A DNA stretch of 51,569 nt, taken from the NCBI RefSeq assembly GCF_027853965.1, contig NZ_JAQGLB010000035.1, positions 1 through 51,569 on the forward strand. The letters are read 5' to 3'. Position numbers and translations under genes: made by a program. Origin of the DNA: Saccharopolyspora indica. GTDB taxonomy: Bacteria; Actinomycetota; Actinomycetes; Mycobacteriales; Pseudonocardiaceae. The notes under the pieces were generated by a model, which saw only the letters and a program-made list of their open reading frames with translations, had not been told where the DNA came from and ran no database searches. Of the stretch, positions 1 to 8,043 are shown in pieces; position 1 is the first letter of the stretch; each line of letters begins with the position of its first letter.

Positions 1-80
1 ATGACTGGGTTGACAGGCCAGATATGGAAGCACAGTAATGTGTGGAGTTGACTGGTGCTGATAGGCCGAGGACTTGTTCA
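1..80 (+). rRNA. 23S rRNA, 3' end (partial)
   Basis: The window opens inside the last bases of a 23S rRNA gene. The stretch ending in gctgataggccgaggacttg (about 57-76) is the conserved 3'-terminal strand that pairs with the 23S 5' end. The exact 3' end near 80 is estimated. The order 23S-5S on the plus strand shows the end of an rRNA operon. No tRNA is visible between 23S and 5S. Confidence 0.75.
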
Positions 81-221
81 CAAAGATTGCTCGCACCCAC
101 TATATGGTGTCTGAGACAACAACCATGTTGGTTGTTTGATCCAGGCTTCAATTGAATATGTGTGTCATCACCAGTGGATGGCGACCTAAGGTTTCCTGCC
201 CTTGTGGGTGGGTTTGAGGGT
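81..221 (+). other. 23S-5S internal transcribed spacer
   Basis: This short spacer is markedly more AT-rich than the rest of the window. It holds a small inverted repeat near 117-137 (caacaacc / ggttgtt), a plausible processing hairpin. I see no gene in it. Confidence 0.6.
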
Positions 222-338
222 TGTCGGTGGCGATGGCGGGGAGGGTCCGCCCGGTCCCATTCCGAACCCGGTAGCTAAGCTCCCCAGCGCTGATGGTACT
301 GCACTCGACAGGGTGTGGGAGAGTAAGACACCGCCGAC
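222..338 (+). rRNA. rrf: 5S rRNA
   Basis: This is a complete 5S rRNA of about 117 nt. The helix I strands gtcggtgg (223-230) and ccgccgac (331-338) are complementary. The internal conserved strings cccggtcccattccgaaccc and gatggtactgcactcgacag are the hallmark 5S segments of actinobacteria. It is the last structural RNA of the operon and is followed within 15 bases by a terminator. The ends are set by helix I pairing and may be off by one or two bases. Confidence 0.95.
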
Positions 339-350
339 ACACTAATTGGA

Positions 351-401
351 AGAAGCCCTTTCTTCTTGGTTCCGACCAGGAAGAAAGGGCTTCTTTCTTT
401 T
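351..401 (+). terminator. rRNA operon intrinsic terminator
   Basis: A 20-base arm at 351-370 pairs with 375-394 around a 4-base loop with only one non-Watson-Crick position. A T-rich tract (ttcttttg) follows at 395-401. This is a classical rho-independent terminator closing the rRNA operon. Confidence 0.92.
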
Positions 402-432
402 GTGCGACCGGGTTTCCGCGTTGATCGTTCTC

Positions 433-466
433 GTGCGGGGAACCCGGATCGGTGGGTTCCCCGCAC
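433..466. terminator. 13-bp stem-loop downstream of the rlmB-like gene
   Basis: The arms gtgcggggaaccc (433-445) and gggttccccgcac (454-466) are perfectly complementary around an 8-base loop. It sits between two converging transcripts (rRNA operon and rlmB) and probably ends transcription from the minus strand. Only its right arm was copied by the adjacent 218-bp duplication (it recurs at 672-684), so the full hairpin exists once. Confidence 0.65.
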
Positions 467-884
467 GGGGAGAGCGGGCCTTCCGGCGTCAGGACAGCTT
501 GCGGCGGAGCAGCTCGAAGCAGAGCACCGCTGCGGCGCTGGCGACGTTGAGCGATTCCACGTCACCGGCCATCGGGATGGCCAGCGGCTGGGCGATCCGG
601 GACTGAACCTCCTCGGACAGGCCCGCGGTCTCGCTGCCCAGCACGAACACCGCGCGCGAACCGAAGTCGGTGGGTTCCCCGCACGGGGAGAGCGGGCCTT
701 CTGGCGTCAGGACAGCTTGCGGCGGAGCAGCTCGAAGCAGAGCACCGCTGCGGCGCTGGCGACGTTGAGCGATTCCACGTCACCGGCCATCGGGATGGCC
801 AGCGGCTGGGCGATCCGGGACTGAACCTCCTCGGACAGGCCCGCGGTCTCGCTGCCCAGCACGAACACCGCGCGCGAACCGAAG
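449..884. repeat. 218-bp tandem duplication covering the rlmB 3' end
   Basis: Bases 449-666 and 667-884 are direct tandem copies of 218 bp. I see one clear difference (c at 484, t at 702). The string tcggtg recurs at the start of each copy and again at 885-890, marking the junction microhomology. The copy nearest the gene (667-884) holds the functional 3' end of the methyltransferase gene. The distal copy is an orphan fragment. Confidence 0.93.
489..666 (-). pseudogene. Orphan duplicate of the rlmB-like 3' end
   Basis: This is the second copy of the last roughly 59 codons of the neighbouring 23S rRNA methyltransferase gene, created by the 218-bp tandem duplication. It keeps the same frame and stop codon (stop at 489) but has no start or N-terminal region. 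The intact gene stops at 707, so this fragment is not translated as part of it. It is near-identical to its source, so the event is recent or the copies are still being converted. Confidence 0.85.
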
Positions 885-1468
885 TCGGTGTTGTAGATGG
901 TGTCGGTGGCGTCGGCTTCCAGCGCGTACAGCGGATATCCCGCATCGCTGAGCATCTCCGCGGCTTCCCCCGCCGTGCGGGAACGCAGCACCGGCGCGTG
1001 GAACGCGACTCCGGCCGAGGCCTTGATGACCAGCGGGTCGAGGCCGGCGACGCCGCGGTGCGGCACCACGATGCCGTCGATGCCCGCCGCGGTAGCGGTG
1101 CGCAGGATCATGCCGACGTTCGCCGGTGTCGTCAGCCCGTCCAGCAGCAGGATCGTGCCCGGGGCCTTGGCCGGGTCTTCGAGCGCATCGGAGAGCGGGC
1201 GCATCTTGCGGGCCACCACGTCGGCCAGCACGCCCTGGTCGTGGCGGCCGTTGCCGGCCAGCACCTTGACCCGGTGGGCGCTGGCCCGCTGGACGCGGAC
1301 CGCGCGGTCGGCCGCGGCTTCCTTGATCTCCTCGATGACCGGTCCCCGCAGGCCCTCGGCCAGGACGACCTTGTCGACGCGGAGGTCGCGGTCGGCCAGG
1401 GCCTCCAGCACCGGCTTGCGCCCGTAAACGGTCAGGAAACGGTCTTTCGGGGAAACATCGCTGGTCAC
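707..1468 (-). CDS. rlmB: TrmH/SpoU-family 23S rRNA (guanosine-2'-O-)methyltransferase, RlmB type
   Basis: A 253-residue SPOUT methyltransferase that would 2'-O-methylate a guanosine of 23S rRNA using SAM. The N-terminal substrate-binding domain starts with the typical VYGRKPVLEAL string (residues 14-24). The C-terminal trefoil-knot domain shows the three SpoU motifs: LLDGLTTPANVGMILRTA, VFVLGSETAGLS and IPMAGDVESLNVASAAAV. I chose the GTG at 1468 because homology begins just after it; an open frame continues further upstream without recognisable protein. It diverges from the acyltransferase gene with an 81-bp gap. Its last codons are duplicated downstream. It lies next to an rRNA operon, which may be coincidence. 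RlmB and TrmH paralogs cannot be separated with certainty by eye. Confidence 0.9.
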   Translation of the reverse strand: MTSDVSPKDRFLTVYGRKPVLEALADRDLRVDKVVLAEGLRGPVIEEIKEAAADRAVRVQRASAHRVKVLAGNGRHDQGVLADVVARKMRPLSDALEDPAKAPGTILLLDGLTTPANVGMILRTATAAGIDGIVVPHRGVAGLDPLVIKASAGVAFHAPVLRSRTAGEAAEMLSDAGYPLYALEADATDTIYNTDFGSRAVFVLGSETAGLSEEVQSRIAQPLAIPMAGDVESLNVASAAAVLCFELLRRKLS

Positions 1469-1549
1469 GCAACCAAGTGTCACATGCGGTGCGGCGCGGC
1501 AGACGACTGGAGCCCTCGGGCTCCGGCGGTTGTGTGCCAGGATCGCGGC

Positions 1550-2986
1550 ATGCCCGATCGTCTCTCCGCCGTCGACGCGTCCTTCCTCTACCTGGAGGAC
1601 TACACCACGCCGATGCACGTCGGCGGTGTCGCGGTGTTCCGGCGCCCGCGCAGCGGCTTCGACTACGACCGGGTGCTGTCGCTGATCGACCGCCGACTGG
1701 GGTTGGTGCCCCGCTACCGGCAGCGGGTGCGGCAGGTCCCCGGCCGGCTGGCGCGGCCGGTGTGGGTGGACGACCAGGACTTCGACCTGACCTACCACGT
1801 CCGCCGCTCCGCGCTGCCCAAGCCCGGCAGCGATGAGCAGCTGCACGACCTGGCCGCCCGGTTGATGTCGCGCAAGCTCGACCACACCCGCCCGCTGTGG
1901 GAGGTGTACCTGGTGGAGGGCCTGTCGAAGAACCGCGTCGCGGTGATCACCAAGACGCACCAGGCGATGGTGGACGGCATCGGCGCGATCGACATCGGCC
2001 AGGTGATCTTCGACGTGGCGCGCAACCGGGAGATCCCGGATCTCGACGAGCTGTGGATGCCGCGCCCGGAGCCGAGCCCGGCCGAGCTGGTGGTGGAGGC
2101 GGTGACCGATGCCGTGCAGCGGCCGGGCGAGGTGGTCGAGAACGTCCGCGCGGCGATGGTGGACGTGACGGCCACGGCGCAGAAGCTCTCCCGCGCGTTG
2201 GGCGGAGTCGCCTCGGCCCTGCGCACCGCTGTGGTCCCTGCGCCCAGCGGGCCGTTGAACGCGCCGACCTCGACGCAGCGCCGGTTCGCCGTGGCGCGGG
2301 CGAGGCTCGACGACTTCCGCGCGGTCCGGCGGGCCCACGGCAGCACGGTCAACGACGTGGTGCTGTCGGTGGTCACCGGTGCGCTGCGGAACTGGTTGAT
2401 GTCGCGCGGTGAGGTGGTCGCGCCGTCGACCACGATTCGCGCGATGGTCCCGGTGTCGGTCCGCTCCGACGACGCCGAGGCGCGGGCCACCTACCCGGAG
2501 ACGGGAAGCCTGCCGGTCGGCTCGGTGGGCAACAAGGTCTCGGCGTACCTGGTGGATCTGCCGGTCGGCGAGGGCAATCCGACGGTCCGGTTGCACCAGG
2601 TCAGCCATGCCATGCGGGCGCACGCCGAGTCGGGCCAGTCGGTGGCGGCCGGGGCCCTGGCGAAGGTGTCCGGGTTCGCGCCGCCGACGCTGCACGCCCT
2701 CGGGGCGCGGGTCGCCAACCAGCTCTCGGACCGGCTGTTCAACGTCCTGGTGACGAACGTTCCCGGACCGCAGGTGCCGTTGTACGCGGCGGGGGCGAGG
2801 ATGGTGGAGATGTTCCCGGTGGTGCCGCTGGCGAAGAACCAGTCGCTGTCGGTAGGGGTGACCTCCTACGACGGCGGCGTCTACTTCGGGCTGAACGCCG
2901 ATCGGGACGCGATGCCCGACGTGGACGTGCTGGCGGCGATGATCGGAGAAGCGGTGGACGAGATGATCGCCACGGTCGAGGCGTGA
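1550..2986 (+). CDS. Wax ester synthase/diacylglycerol acyltransferase (WS/DGAT) family protein
   Basis: A 478-residue member of the bacterial WS/DGAT family, whose enzymes acylate diacylglycerol or fatty alcohols with acyl-CoA to make storage lipid. The N-terminus (LSAVDASFLYLEDYTTPMHV) and the PLW motif (RPLWEVYLVEG, about 114-124) are typical, as is the C-terminal NVPGP string. The catalytic motif normally reads HHxxxDG; here it is HQAMVDG at residues 137-143, so the second, catalytic His is Gln. Activity is therefore uncertain, although the rest of the fold is intact and the length is normal. Start ATG 1550 is set by the conserved N-terminus. It is transcribed alone, divergent from the methyltransferase. 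Confidence 0.88.
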   Translation: MPDRLSAVDASFLYLEDYTTPMHVGGVAVFRRPRSGFDYDRVLSLIDRRLGLVPRYRQRVRQVPGRLARPVWVDDQDFDLTYHVRRSALPKPGSDEQLHDLAARLMSRKLDHTRPLWEVYLVEGLSKNRVAVITKTHQAMVDGIGAIDIGQVIFDVARNREIPDLDELWMPRPEPSPAELVVEAVTDAVQRPGEVVENVRAAMVDVTATAQKLSRALGGVASALRTAVVPAPSGPLNAPTSTQRRFAVARARLDDFRAVRRAHGSTVNDVVLSVVTGALRNWLMSRGEVVAPSTTIRAMVPVSVRSDDAEARATYPETGSLPVGSVGNKVSAYLVDLPVGEGNPTVRLHQVSHAMRAHAESGQSVAAGALAKVSGFAPPTLHALGARVANQLSDRLFNVLVTNVPGPQVPLYAAGARMVEMFPVVPLAKNQSLSVGVTSYDGGVYFGLNADRDAMPDVDVLAAMIGEAVDEMIATVEA

Positions 2987-3015
2987 GCACCGGTCGGCAC
3001 CGCACGATCTGCGAG

Positions 3016-3102
3016 CCTGAGAGTCTGTCGGCGAAGTGGTCATACATCAGGAGGGGCACCCGCAGTCCAGGGGGCCTCTCAGGTTCCGCTAAGCGACCAC
3101 CC
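3016..3102. repeat. Intergenic repeat element with inverted ends (copy 1)
   Basis: The 25-base string at 3078-3102 (ctcaggttccgctaagcga then ccaccc) reappears in reverse complement at 5666-5690 with a single mismatch. Its core ggcggaacct[c/g]ag appears again at 17788-17801. The 8-base inverted repeats cctgagag (3016-3023) and ctctcagg (3076-3083) bracket this copy. It lies in non-coding DNA between the acyltransferase and the next gene. Confidence 0.6.
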
Positions 3103-3174
3103 GAGCAAAGCAACCAGAATATAGGCTCTTATCGGTGATGCAGTGGCAGAGGAAAAGATGAGGATGGTCGAGGC

Positions 3175-3666
3175 ATGAGGGTTTACCTGCCTGCCACGCT
3201 GCCGATGCTTCGGCAACTGGCGGAAGACAAGCAGTTGCAGCCGTTGGGGGGCACCGCGTTCGCGCTGACGCCCGCCCTGCGCGAGTCCTACGCCAGCGGT
3301 GACACCGAAGAGCTCGAGTACGCCGCGATGCGGGAGGCCGCGCGCGCCTCGCTGCGGTTGATCGCCGGTGAGGAGAAGCCGGAACTGCGCCGGGTGGTGA
3401 TCTCCGCCGACGTCGACGAGGTGACGCTGCGCCCGGACCTGGACCACGCGGTGGTGAAGATCTCCGGGCCGGTTCAGTGGAAGCAGATCGCCGCGGTGCA
3501 CGTGGACGCGGCGGAAGCGGAGGACGCGGTGCGCGCGGCAGCGGAGGTGATCGACGCCGCCGATCTCGGCGATCCGGACGCGGAGTTCGCGCTCGGCGAC
3601 GCCGAGGACCACGAACTCGCCTGGTACGCGCCGCAGGAAGTGCCGTTCCTGCTGGAGCTCATGTAG
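3175..3666 (+). CDS. Conserved actinobacterial protein, DUF6912-like
   Basis: A 163-residue acidic soluble protein beginning MRVYLPATLPMLRQL and ending with PFLLELM. I recognise it as the small actinobacterial family resembling DUF6912, of unknown function. It has no signal peptide, membrane segment or cysteine motif. GC at third codon positions is high, as in neighbouring genes. The ribosome-binding site before ATG 3175 is weak, but the N-terminus looks conserved and no better start is visible. It is apparently monocistronic and converges on the lipoprotein genes. Confidence 0.8.
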   Translation: MRVYLPATLPMLRQLAEDKQLQPLGGTAFALTPALRESYASGDTEELEYAAMREAARASLRLIAGEEKPELRRVVISADVDEVTLRPDLDHAVVKISGPVQWKQIAAVHVDAAEAEDAVRAAAEVIDAADLGDPDAEFALGDAEDHELAWYAPQEVPFLLELM

Positions 3667-3714
3667 TGCGGTGCGGCCGCCGGGCGGTGACCGCCCGGCG
3701 GACGCCGGCCGGCA

Positions 3715-4536
3715 TCAGCCGGGCATGCCCGGCATGCTCGGCATGTCCTGGACCTGGTCGGCGGGCGGCACGGTGATCTGCACCGGCTTGCCCCAGTCCG
3801 AGTAGCGCATGCTCAGCTGGCTCTCCGGGATCTCCTGACCCTGGAACTTCAGCGCCGGCGTGGTCGAGTCGACCTTCAGCGGCAGCCCGTCGGAGTCGAC
3901 CCAGACGGTCTGCTTGAGCTCGGTGACGCCCGAGTCCAGCATGATCTTCAGGCCCGCCTGCTGGGCCCCGGTGGCGTTGGCGGAGGCCTGCTTGAGGTCG
4001 GTCGTGACCTCGTAGCGGGTCGCGTCCTTGCCGTCGACCTGCTCCTCGGTGGTCGAGGTGATGGTGGACCCGGCGGGCAGCATGGCCTCGAAGTCACCGA
4101 TCTTGCCCAGCTCGCCGAACTGCTGGGCCATCTCCTCGTTCGCGGGCACCTTCAGCCACGGCTTGCTCGGGTCACCACCGAGCTGGGCCAGCTGCGGGCT
4201 CTTCATGTAGATGCCCTCGGCGCTGACCACCATCTCGGAGGGGCCGCCGGCGCAGCCCATCGCGGCCTTCTCGACGTCCACCTCGCACTTCATGCTGGAG
4301 TACAGCTGGGCGATCGGCCCGGTGCCCGCGAAGGAGACGGTGACCGTCTTCTTCTCGTCCATGCTGGTCTTCGCCGTCTTGACCAGCGACGAGATGTCCT
4401 TGACCGGGGCGTCCCCGGCGGCGGGCGTTCCGGTGGGGGATCCGCCCTGGCTGCACGCTCCGAGACCGGCTGCCAGCGCGACAGCGGTGAGGGCGGTGGC
4501 GATGCGACGCACGAATAGTCCTCTCTGAGTGGACAA
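3715..4536 (-). CDS. Secreted lipoprotein, LppX/LprAFG-like
   Basis: A 273-residue predicted lipoprotein. Residues 8-28 form a signal peptide ending in the lipobox LGAC, with the lipidated cysteine at 28. The mature part has the alternating beta pattern of LolA-like or LppX/LprG-type proteins: an ASxxSL-like helix region (ISSLVKTAKTSMDEKKTVTVSF), a VDGKDATRYEV segment, and WVDSDGLPLKVD. In mycobacteria such proteins carry lipids between membrane and cell wall. Its C-terminus is rich in Met-Pro-Gly. It is a paralog of the next gene upstream: compare the endings YSDWGKPVQITVPPADQV and YRDWGAPVEVPVPPAHQV. The substrate is unknown. GTG at about 4512 (residue 9) is an alternative start. Confidence 0.85.
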   Translation of the reverse strand: MSTQRGLFVRRIATALTAVALAAGLGACSQGGSPTGTPAAGDAPVKDISSLVKTAKTSMDEKKTVTVSFAGTGPIAQLYSSMKCEVDVEKAAMGCAGGPSEMVVSAEGIYMKSPQLAQLGGDPSKPWLKVPANEEMAQQFGELGKIGDFEAMLPAGSTITSTTEEQVDGKDATRYEVTTDLKQASANATGAQQAGLKIMLDSGVTELKQTVWVDSDGLPLKVDSTTPALKFQGQEIPESQLSMRYSDWGKPVQITVPPADQVQDMPSMPGMPG

Positions 4537-4610
4537 AGCAATACTCGGAACGTAGCAGCGCCTTGATCTGTTCAGGTGTGGTTTCGAGATGAATGTGGGC
4601 TATGTCGGCG

Positions 4611-5453
4611 TCATCGCGGGCCGTCCTGGAACACGCCGACCTGGTGCGCCGGCGGCACCGGGACTTCGACGGGTGCGCCCCAGTCGCGGTAGGTCGAGGT
4701 CAGCGACACCTGACCGGCCTGGGCGACCTGGCCGGTGGCCGCGAACCGCGCGGGCAGACCGGATTCGTCCAGCCACAGCTGGTACTCCAGCTCGGGTTCG
4801 CCGGAGTCGGCGGCCTTGCGGAACCGGGTTCGCTGCTGCGCATCGGTGGCCGCGTCGGCGGCTTGCGCGGTGACGATGCGCAGCTGGTAGCGGGTGGCGG
4901 GTCTGCCGTCGACCTGGTCGGGGGCGCTGCTCTGGATCCGGGTGGCCCGTTCGACGCCGCTGAAGGTGGCGCGCGGGTCGACGGCCTCGTGCACCTGGTC
5001 CAGGGCGGGGCTGAGCAGCTTGGAACCGAAATCGCCCGCACCGGGGGAGATGCGCAGCCAGGGCTTGTCCGGTGCCGGGCGGGCCAGCGGGGTCTGCAGG
5101 TAGCCGACGCCGTCCACGATGGACAGGTTGAGCCGCTGCGGTGGCTGGTTCCGGGTGTTGCGGGTCTGCCCGTCGAGCGCGAGGTCGGCTTGCGGGCCGC
5201 GGTAGCGCACGACGCCGTCGGCGGTGAGCTCACCCACCACGCCGAGGCTTCCGCGCACCTCGCTGCGCGTGCTGCCGCGTTCGCTGATCTTGCTGATCAC
5301 CTGGGACAACATGGCGTCGGCTGCGGGACGGGGATCTGGGTTGGCGGCCAGGGCGTTCGTCGGCACCGGAGGTTCTCCGGCGCATCCGGCGGTTGCTGCG
5401 ATCAGGGCGAGACCAGCGGAGATCACCGCGGTCCTGGTGCGGGCTCGGGACAT
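4611..5453 (-). CDS. Secreted lipoprotein, LppX/LprAFG-like (paralog)
   Basis: A 280-residue lipoprotein. A signal peptide (residues 5-23) is followed by a lipobox with cysteine 24 (ATAGC). ATG 5453 is chosen because a GAGGAG ribosome-binding site lies 8 bases upstream and the Arg-rich n-region follows directly; an upstream in-frame start at 5564 would place the signal peptide internally. The mature domain shares the LolA-like layout with the 3' neighbour, including DGRPATRYQL and LWLDESGLPARF. The two genes are in tandem 74 bp apart, suggesting duplication and possibly co-transcription. The substrate is likely lipidic, by family only. Confidence 0.85.
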   Translation of the reverse strand: MSRARTRTAVISAGLALIAATAGCAGEPPVPTNALAANPDPRPAADAMLSQVISKISERGSTRSEVRGSLGVVGELTADGVVRYRGPQADLALDGQTRNTRNQPPQRLNLSIVDGVGYLQTPLARPAPDKPWLRISPGAGDFGSKLLSPALDQVHEAVDPRATFSGVERATRIQSSAPDQVDGRPATRYQLRIVTAQAADAATDAQQRTRFRKAADSGEPELEYQLWLDESGLPARFAATGQVAQAGQVSLTSTYRDWGAPVEVPVPPAHQVGVFQDGPR

Positions 5454-5753
5454 CGGGCACGCTCCTCGGGCCGTTGTCGGCTCTTGGGCTCGTGCGGTGG
5501 GAACCGCACGGCGGCCTGCGTGAGCTGCGGAAACATCAACTTCCCACGTCGGCCTCGCGACCACGCTAACAACGAAGTCGTCATGCCACAGGGGACGATC
5601 GCCGCTCTAAAGGGGGAAATATTCGCGTTTTCCGGGAGCGATGCCTGTTGGTGGCCGGTCTGCGCGGGTGGTCGCTTGGCGGAACCTGAGTGCTTCCCTG
5701 GACCGCGGCTGCCGCCGCTTGCACAAGCGCGGACGGCTGCGCCGACAGGGCTC
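5454..5753. other. Intergenic region with hairpin and repeat copy 2
   Basis: No gene is supported here. It holds an 8-bp stem-loop at 5491-5510 (cgtgcggt / accgcacg). The second copy of the 25-base intergenic repeat lies at 5666-5690, in reverse orientation to the copy at 3078-3102. A short AT-rich patch at 5610-5635 could be part of the promoter for the lipoprotein genes. A weak hairpin near 5718-5735 lies just downstream of rsgA. Confidence 0.55.
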
Positions 5754-6758
5754 TTAGACGTCGTCGATCCCGGCGCGGGAACGCAGCAGGCGGCGCAGCG
5801 AGGCGAGCTGTTCCAGACCGCCGCCGTCGGCCGCGAAGGTGTCCAGGTGGCAGTCCGGATCGTCGGAACCACCGAGATGTCCGCAGTTCGGCGGGCACTC
5901 CTCGGCGGCCGCGGAGAAGCCCTCGAAGGCCGCGATCACGTCGTCCGCGGTGACGTGCGCCAGCCCGAACGAGCGGATGCCCGGGGTGTCGACCACCCAG
6001 CCCCGCTCCGGCAGCGGCAGGGCGACCGCCGAGGTCGAGGTGTGCCGGCCCTTGCCGACTCCGCTGACCTCGCCGGTCGCCCGGTCGGCGGTCGGGACCA
6101 GCTGGTTGACCAGAGTGGACTTGCCGACGCCGGAGTGGCCGACCAGCGCGGACACCCGGTCGGCGAGCAGCTCGCGCAGCTGCGCCGGGTCCTCGCCGAG
6201 ACCGGTGATGGTGATCGGCATGTCCAGCGAGGAGTAGATCTTGATCCACTCGCCGGGATCGGCGAGGTCGGCCTTGGTCAGGCACAGCACCGGCTCGAGC
6301 CCGCCCGCGTACGCGGCGACCAGGCAGCGGTCGATGAAACCCGGTCGCGGCTGCGGGTCGGCGAGCGCGGTGACGATGACCAGCTGCTCGGCGTTGGCGA
6401 CCACCACCCGCTCGTAGGGGTCGGTGTCGTCGGCGGTGCGGCGCAGCACGCTGGTCCGCTCGGAGACGCGCACGATCCGGGCCAGCGTGTCGGGCTTCCC
6501 GGAGGTGTCGCCGACCAGGTCCACCAGGTCGCCGACGACCACCGGGGTGCGGCCGAGTTCGCGGGCGCGCATGGCGGTGACGATCCGGTCCGGAGAACCG
6601 TCCAGCGCGCAGGTCCAGCGGCCGCGGTCGACGGCGACGACCATCGCGGCCTCGGCGTCGGCGTGCTTCGGGCGCTGCTTGCTGCGCGGTCTGCTGCCCC
6701 GCCCGGGGCGGACCCGCACGTCGGACTCGTCGAGGTGGCTCCAGCCGCGCTTGCTCAT
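5754..6758 (-). CDS. rsgA: Ribosome small-subunit-dependent GTPase A
   Basis: A 334-residue circularly permuted GTPase (YjeQ/RsgA) that acts in late 30S ribosomal subunit maturation. Motif order is the permuted G4-G1-G3: LTKAD (about residue 190), the P-loop GHSGVGKST (about 224-232), then DTPGIRSFG. An OB-fold precedes the GTPase domain. The C-terminal zinc-binding region shows CPPNCGH and a following Cys (PDCHL). Start ATG 6758 gives the standard MSKRGWSHLDESDVRVRPG N-terminus found in actinobacteria. It lies 16 bp downstream of aroA on the same strand, a pairing conserved in mycobacteria, so it is probably an operon. Confidence 0.96.
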   Translation of the reverse strand: MSKRGWSHLDESDVRVRPGRGSRPRSKQRPKHADAEAAMVVAVDRGRWTCALDGSPDRIVTAMRARELGRTPVVVGDLVDLVGDTSGKPDTLARIVRVSERTSVLRRTADDTDPYERVVVANAEQLVIVTALADPQPRPGFIDRCLVAAYAGGLEPVLCLTKADLADPGEWIKIYSSLDMPITITGLGEDPAQLRELLADRVSALVGHSGVGKSTLVNQLVPTADRATGEVSGVGKGRHTSTSAVALPLPERGWVVDTPGIRSFGLAHVTADDVIAAFEGFSAAAEECPPNCGHLGGSDDPDCHLDTFAADGGGLEQLASLRRLLRSRAGIDDV

Positions 6759-6774
6759 CGGTTCGCCTCCGGCC

Positions 6775-8043
6775 TCACACCGCTCCTCCGAGCATCGCCG
6801 ACCACATCCCCGGGAAGTCGGGGATGGTCTTGCCGGTCGTGGCGATGTCCTCGACCAGCACGCCGGGAACCCGCAGCCCGAGGATCGCACCGGCGGTGGC
6901 CATCCGGTGGTCGGCGTAGGAGTGCCAGCTCCCGCCGGTCAGCGGCCGGGGCTCGACGACCAGCCCGTCCTCGGTCTGCTCGACGGCGCCGCCCAGCTTG
7001 GTCAGCTCGGTCTGCAGCGCGGCGAGCCGGTCGGTCTCGTGCCCGCGCAGGTGCGCGATGCCGCGCAGCCGGGAACGGCCGTCCGCGAGCGCGGCCAGCG
7101 CGGCCACGGTGGGGGTGAGCTCGCCGACGTCGTGCAGGTCGAGGTCGACGGCGCGGAGCTCGGCGGGACCGGAGACGGTCAGACCCGCGTCGGTGAGCTC
7201 CACCTGCGCGCCCATCCGGGCGAGGATGTCGCGGATCGCGTCGCCGGCCTGCGTGGTCCGGGTCGGCCAGCCGGGGACGGTCACGGTTCCGCCGGTGGCG
7301 GCAGCGGCGGCGAGGAACGGGGTGGCGTTGGACAGGTCCGGTTCGACGTCCAGGTCGAGCGCCCGGATGGGCCCCGGGAGCACGCGCCAGGTGTCGGCTT
7401 CCTGGTCGTCGACCTCGACACCGGCGGCGCGCAGCATCGCCACCGTCATCTCGATGTGCGGCAGCGACGGCACGGGCTCGCCCACGTGCCGGACCACGAC
7501 GCCCTGCTCGAACCGCGGAGCCGACAGCAGCAGCCCGGAGACGAACTGCGAGGACGCGGAGGCGTCGATGGTCACCGAGCCGCCGGGCAGCTTCCCGCCG
7601 CCGCGGACCTGGAACGGCAGCGCGTCGCCGTCGATGTCGGCACCGAGCGCGCGCAGCGCGTCCAGCACCGTGCCGAGCGGGCGCTTCCGGGCGTGCGGAT
7701 CACCGTCGAAGGCGATGATCCCCGAGGCGAGCGCGGCCATCGGCGGGACGAACCGCATGACCGTCCCGGCCAGCCCGCAGTCGACCTCGGCCGGTCCGCG
7801 CAGCGCGGCGGGGGTGACCTGCCACGACCCGTCCGGCCCGTCCTGCACCGCGACGCCGAGCGCGCGCAGCGCGCGGGCCATCAGCTCGGTGTCCCGGCTG
7901 CGCAGCGGAGCCCGCAGCGTCGAGGGGCCGTCGGCGAGCGCGGCGAGCACCAGGGCCCGGTTGGTGATCGACTTCGAACCGGGCACCGGGACGGTCGCGC
8001 GCACCGCGCCGGCGGCGGTAGGAGCAGGCCAGAGCTGGGTCAT
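6775..8043 (-). CDS. aroA: 3-phosphoshikimate 1-carboxyvinyltransferase (EPSP synthase)
   Basis: A 422-residue EPSP synthase that joins PEP and shikimate-3-phosphate in aromatic amino acid synthesis. The phosphate-binding N-terminus VPGSKSITNRALVLAAL (about residues 20-36) and the motif LAGTVMRFVPP are typical; this is the Gly-Thr-x-x-R segment of the PEP site. The C-terminal region has HLRGHETDRLAAL and DHRMATAGAILGL. The length is normal for the family. ATG 8043 is chosen by homology; upstream in-frame codons to 8100 are not conserved-looking. It is the first gene of a probable aroA-rsgA operon and diverges from the SRAP genes across a repeat-rich intergenic region. Confidence 0.97.
   Translation of the reverse strand: MTQLWPAPTAAGAVRATVPVPGSKSITNRALVLAALADGPSTLRAPLRSRDTELMARALRALGVAVQDGPDGSWQVTPAALRGPAEVDCGLAGTVMRFVPPMAALASGIIAFDGDPHARKRPLGTVLDALRALGADIDGDALPFQVRGGGKLPGGSVTIDASASSQFVSGLLLSAPRFEQGVVVRHVGEPVPSLPHIEMTVAMLRAAGVEVDDQEADTWRVLPGPIRALDLDVEPDLSNATPFLAAAAATGGTVTVPGWPTRTTQAGDAIRDILARMGAQVELTDAGLTVSGPAELRAVDLDLHDVGELTPTVAALAALADGRSRLRGIAHLRGHETDRLAALQTELTKLGGAVEQTEDGLVVEPRPLTGGSWHSYADHRMATAGAILGLRVPGVLVEDIATTGKTIPDFPGMWSAMLGGAV

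Noticed and set aside
81..221. tRNA in the 23S-5S spacer
   Set aside because: No cloverleaf, T-loop sequence or CCA-like end can be found.
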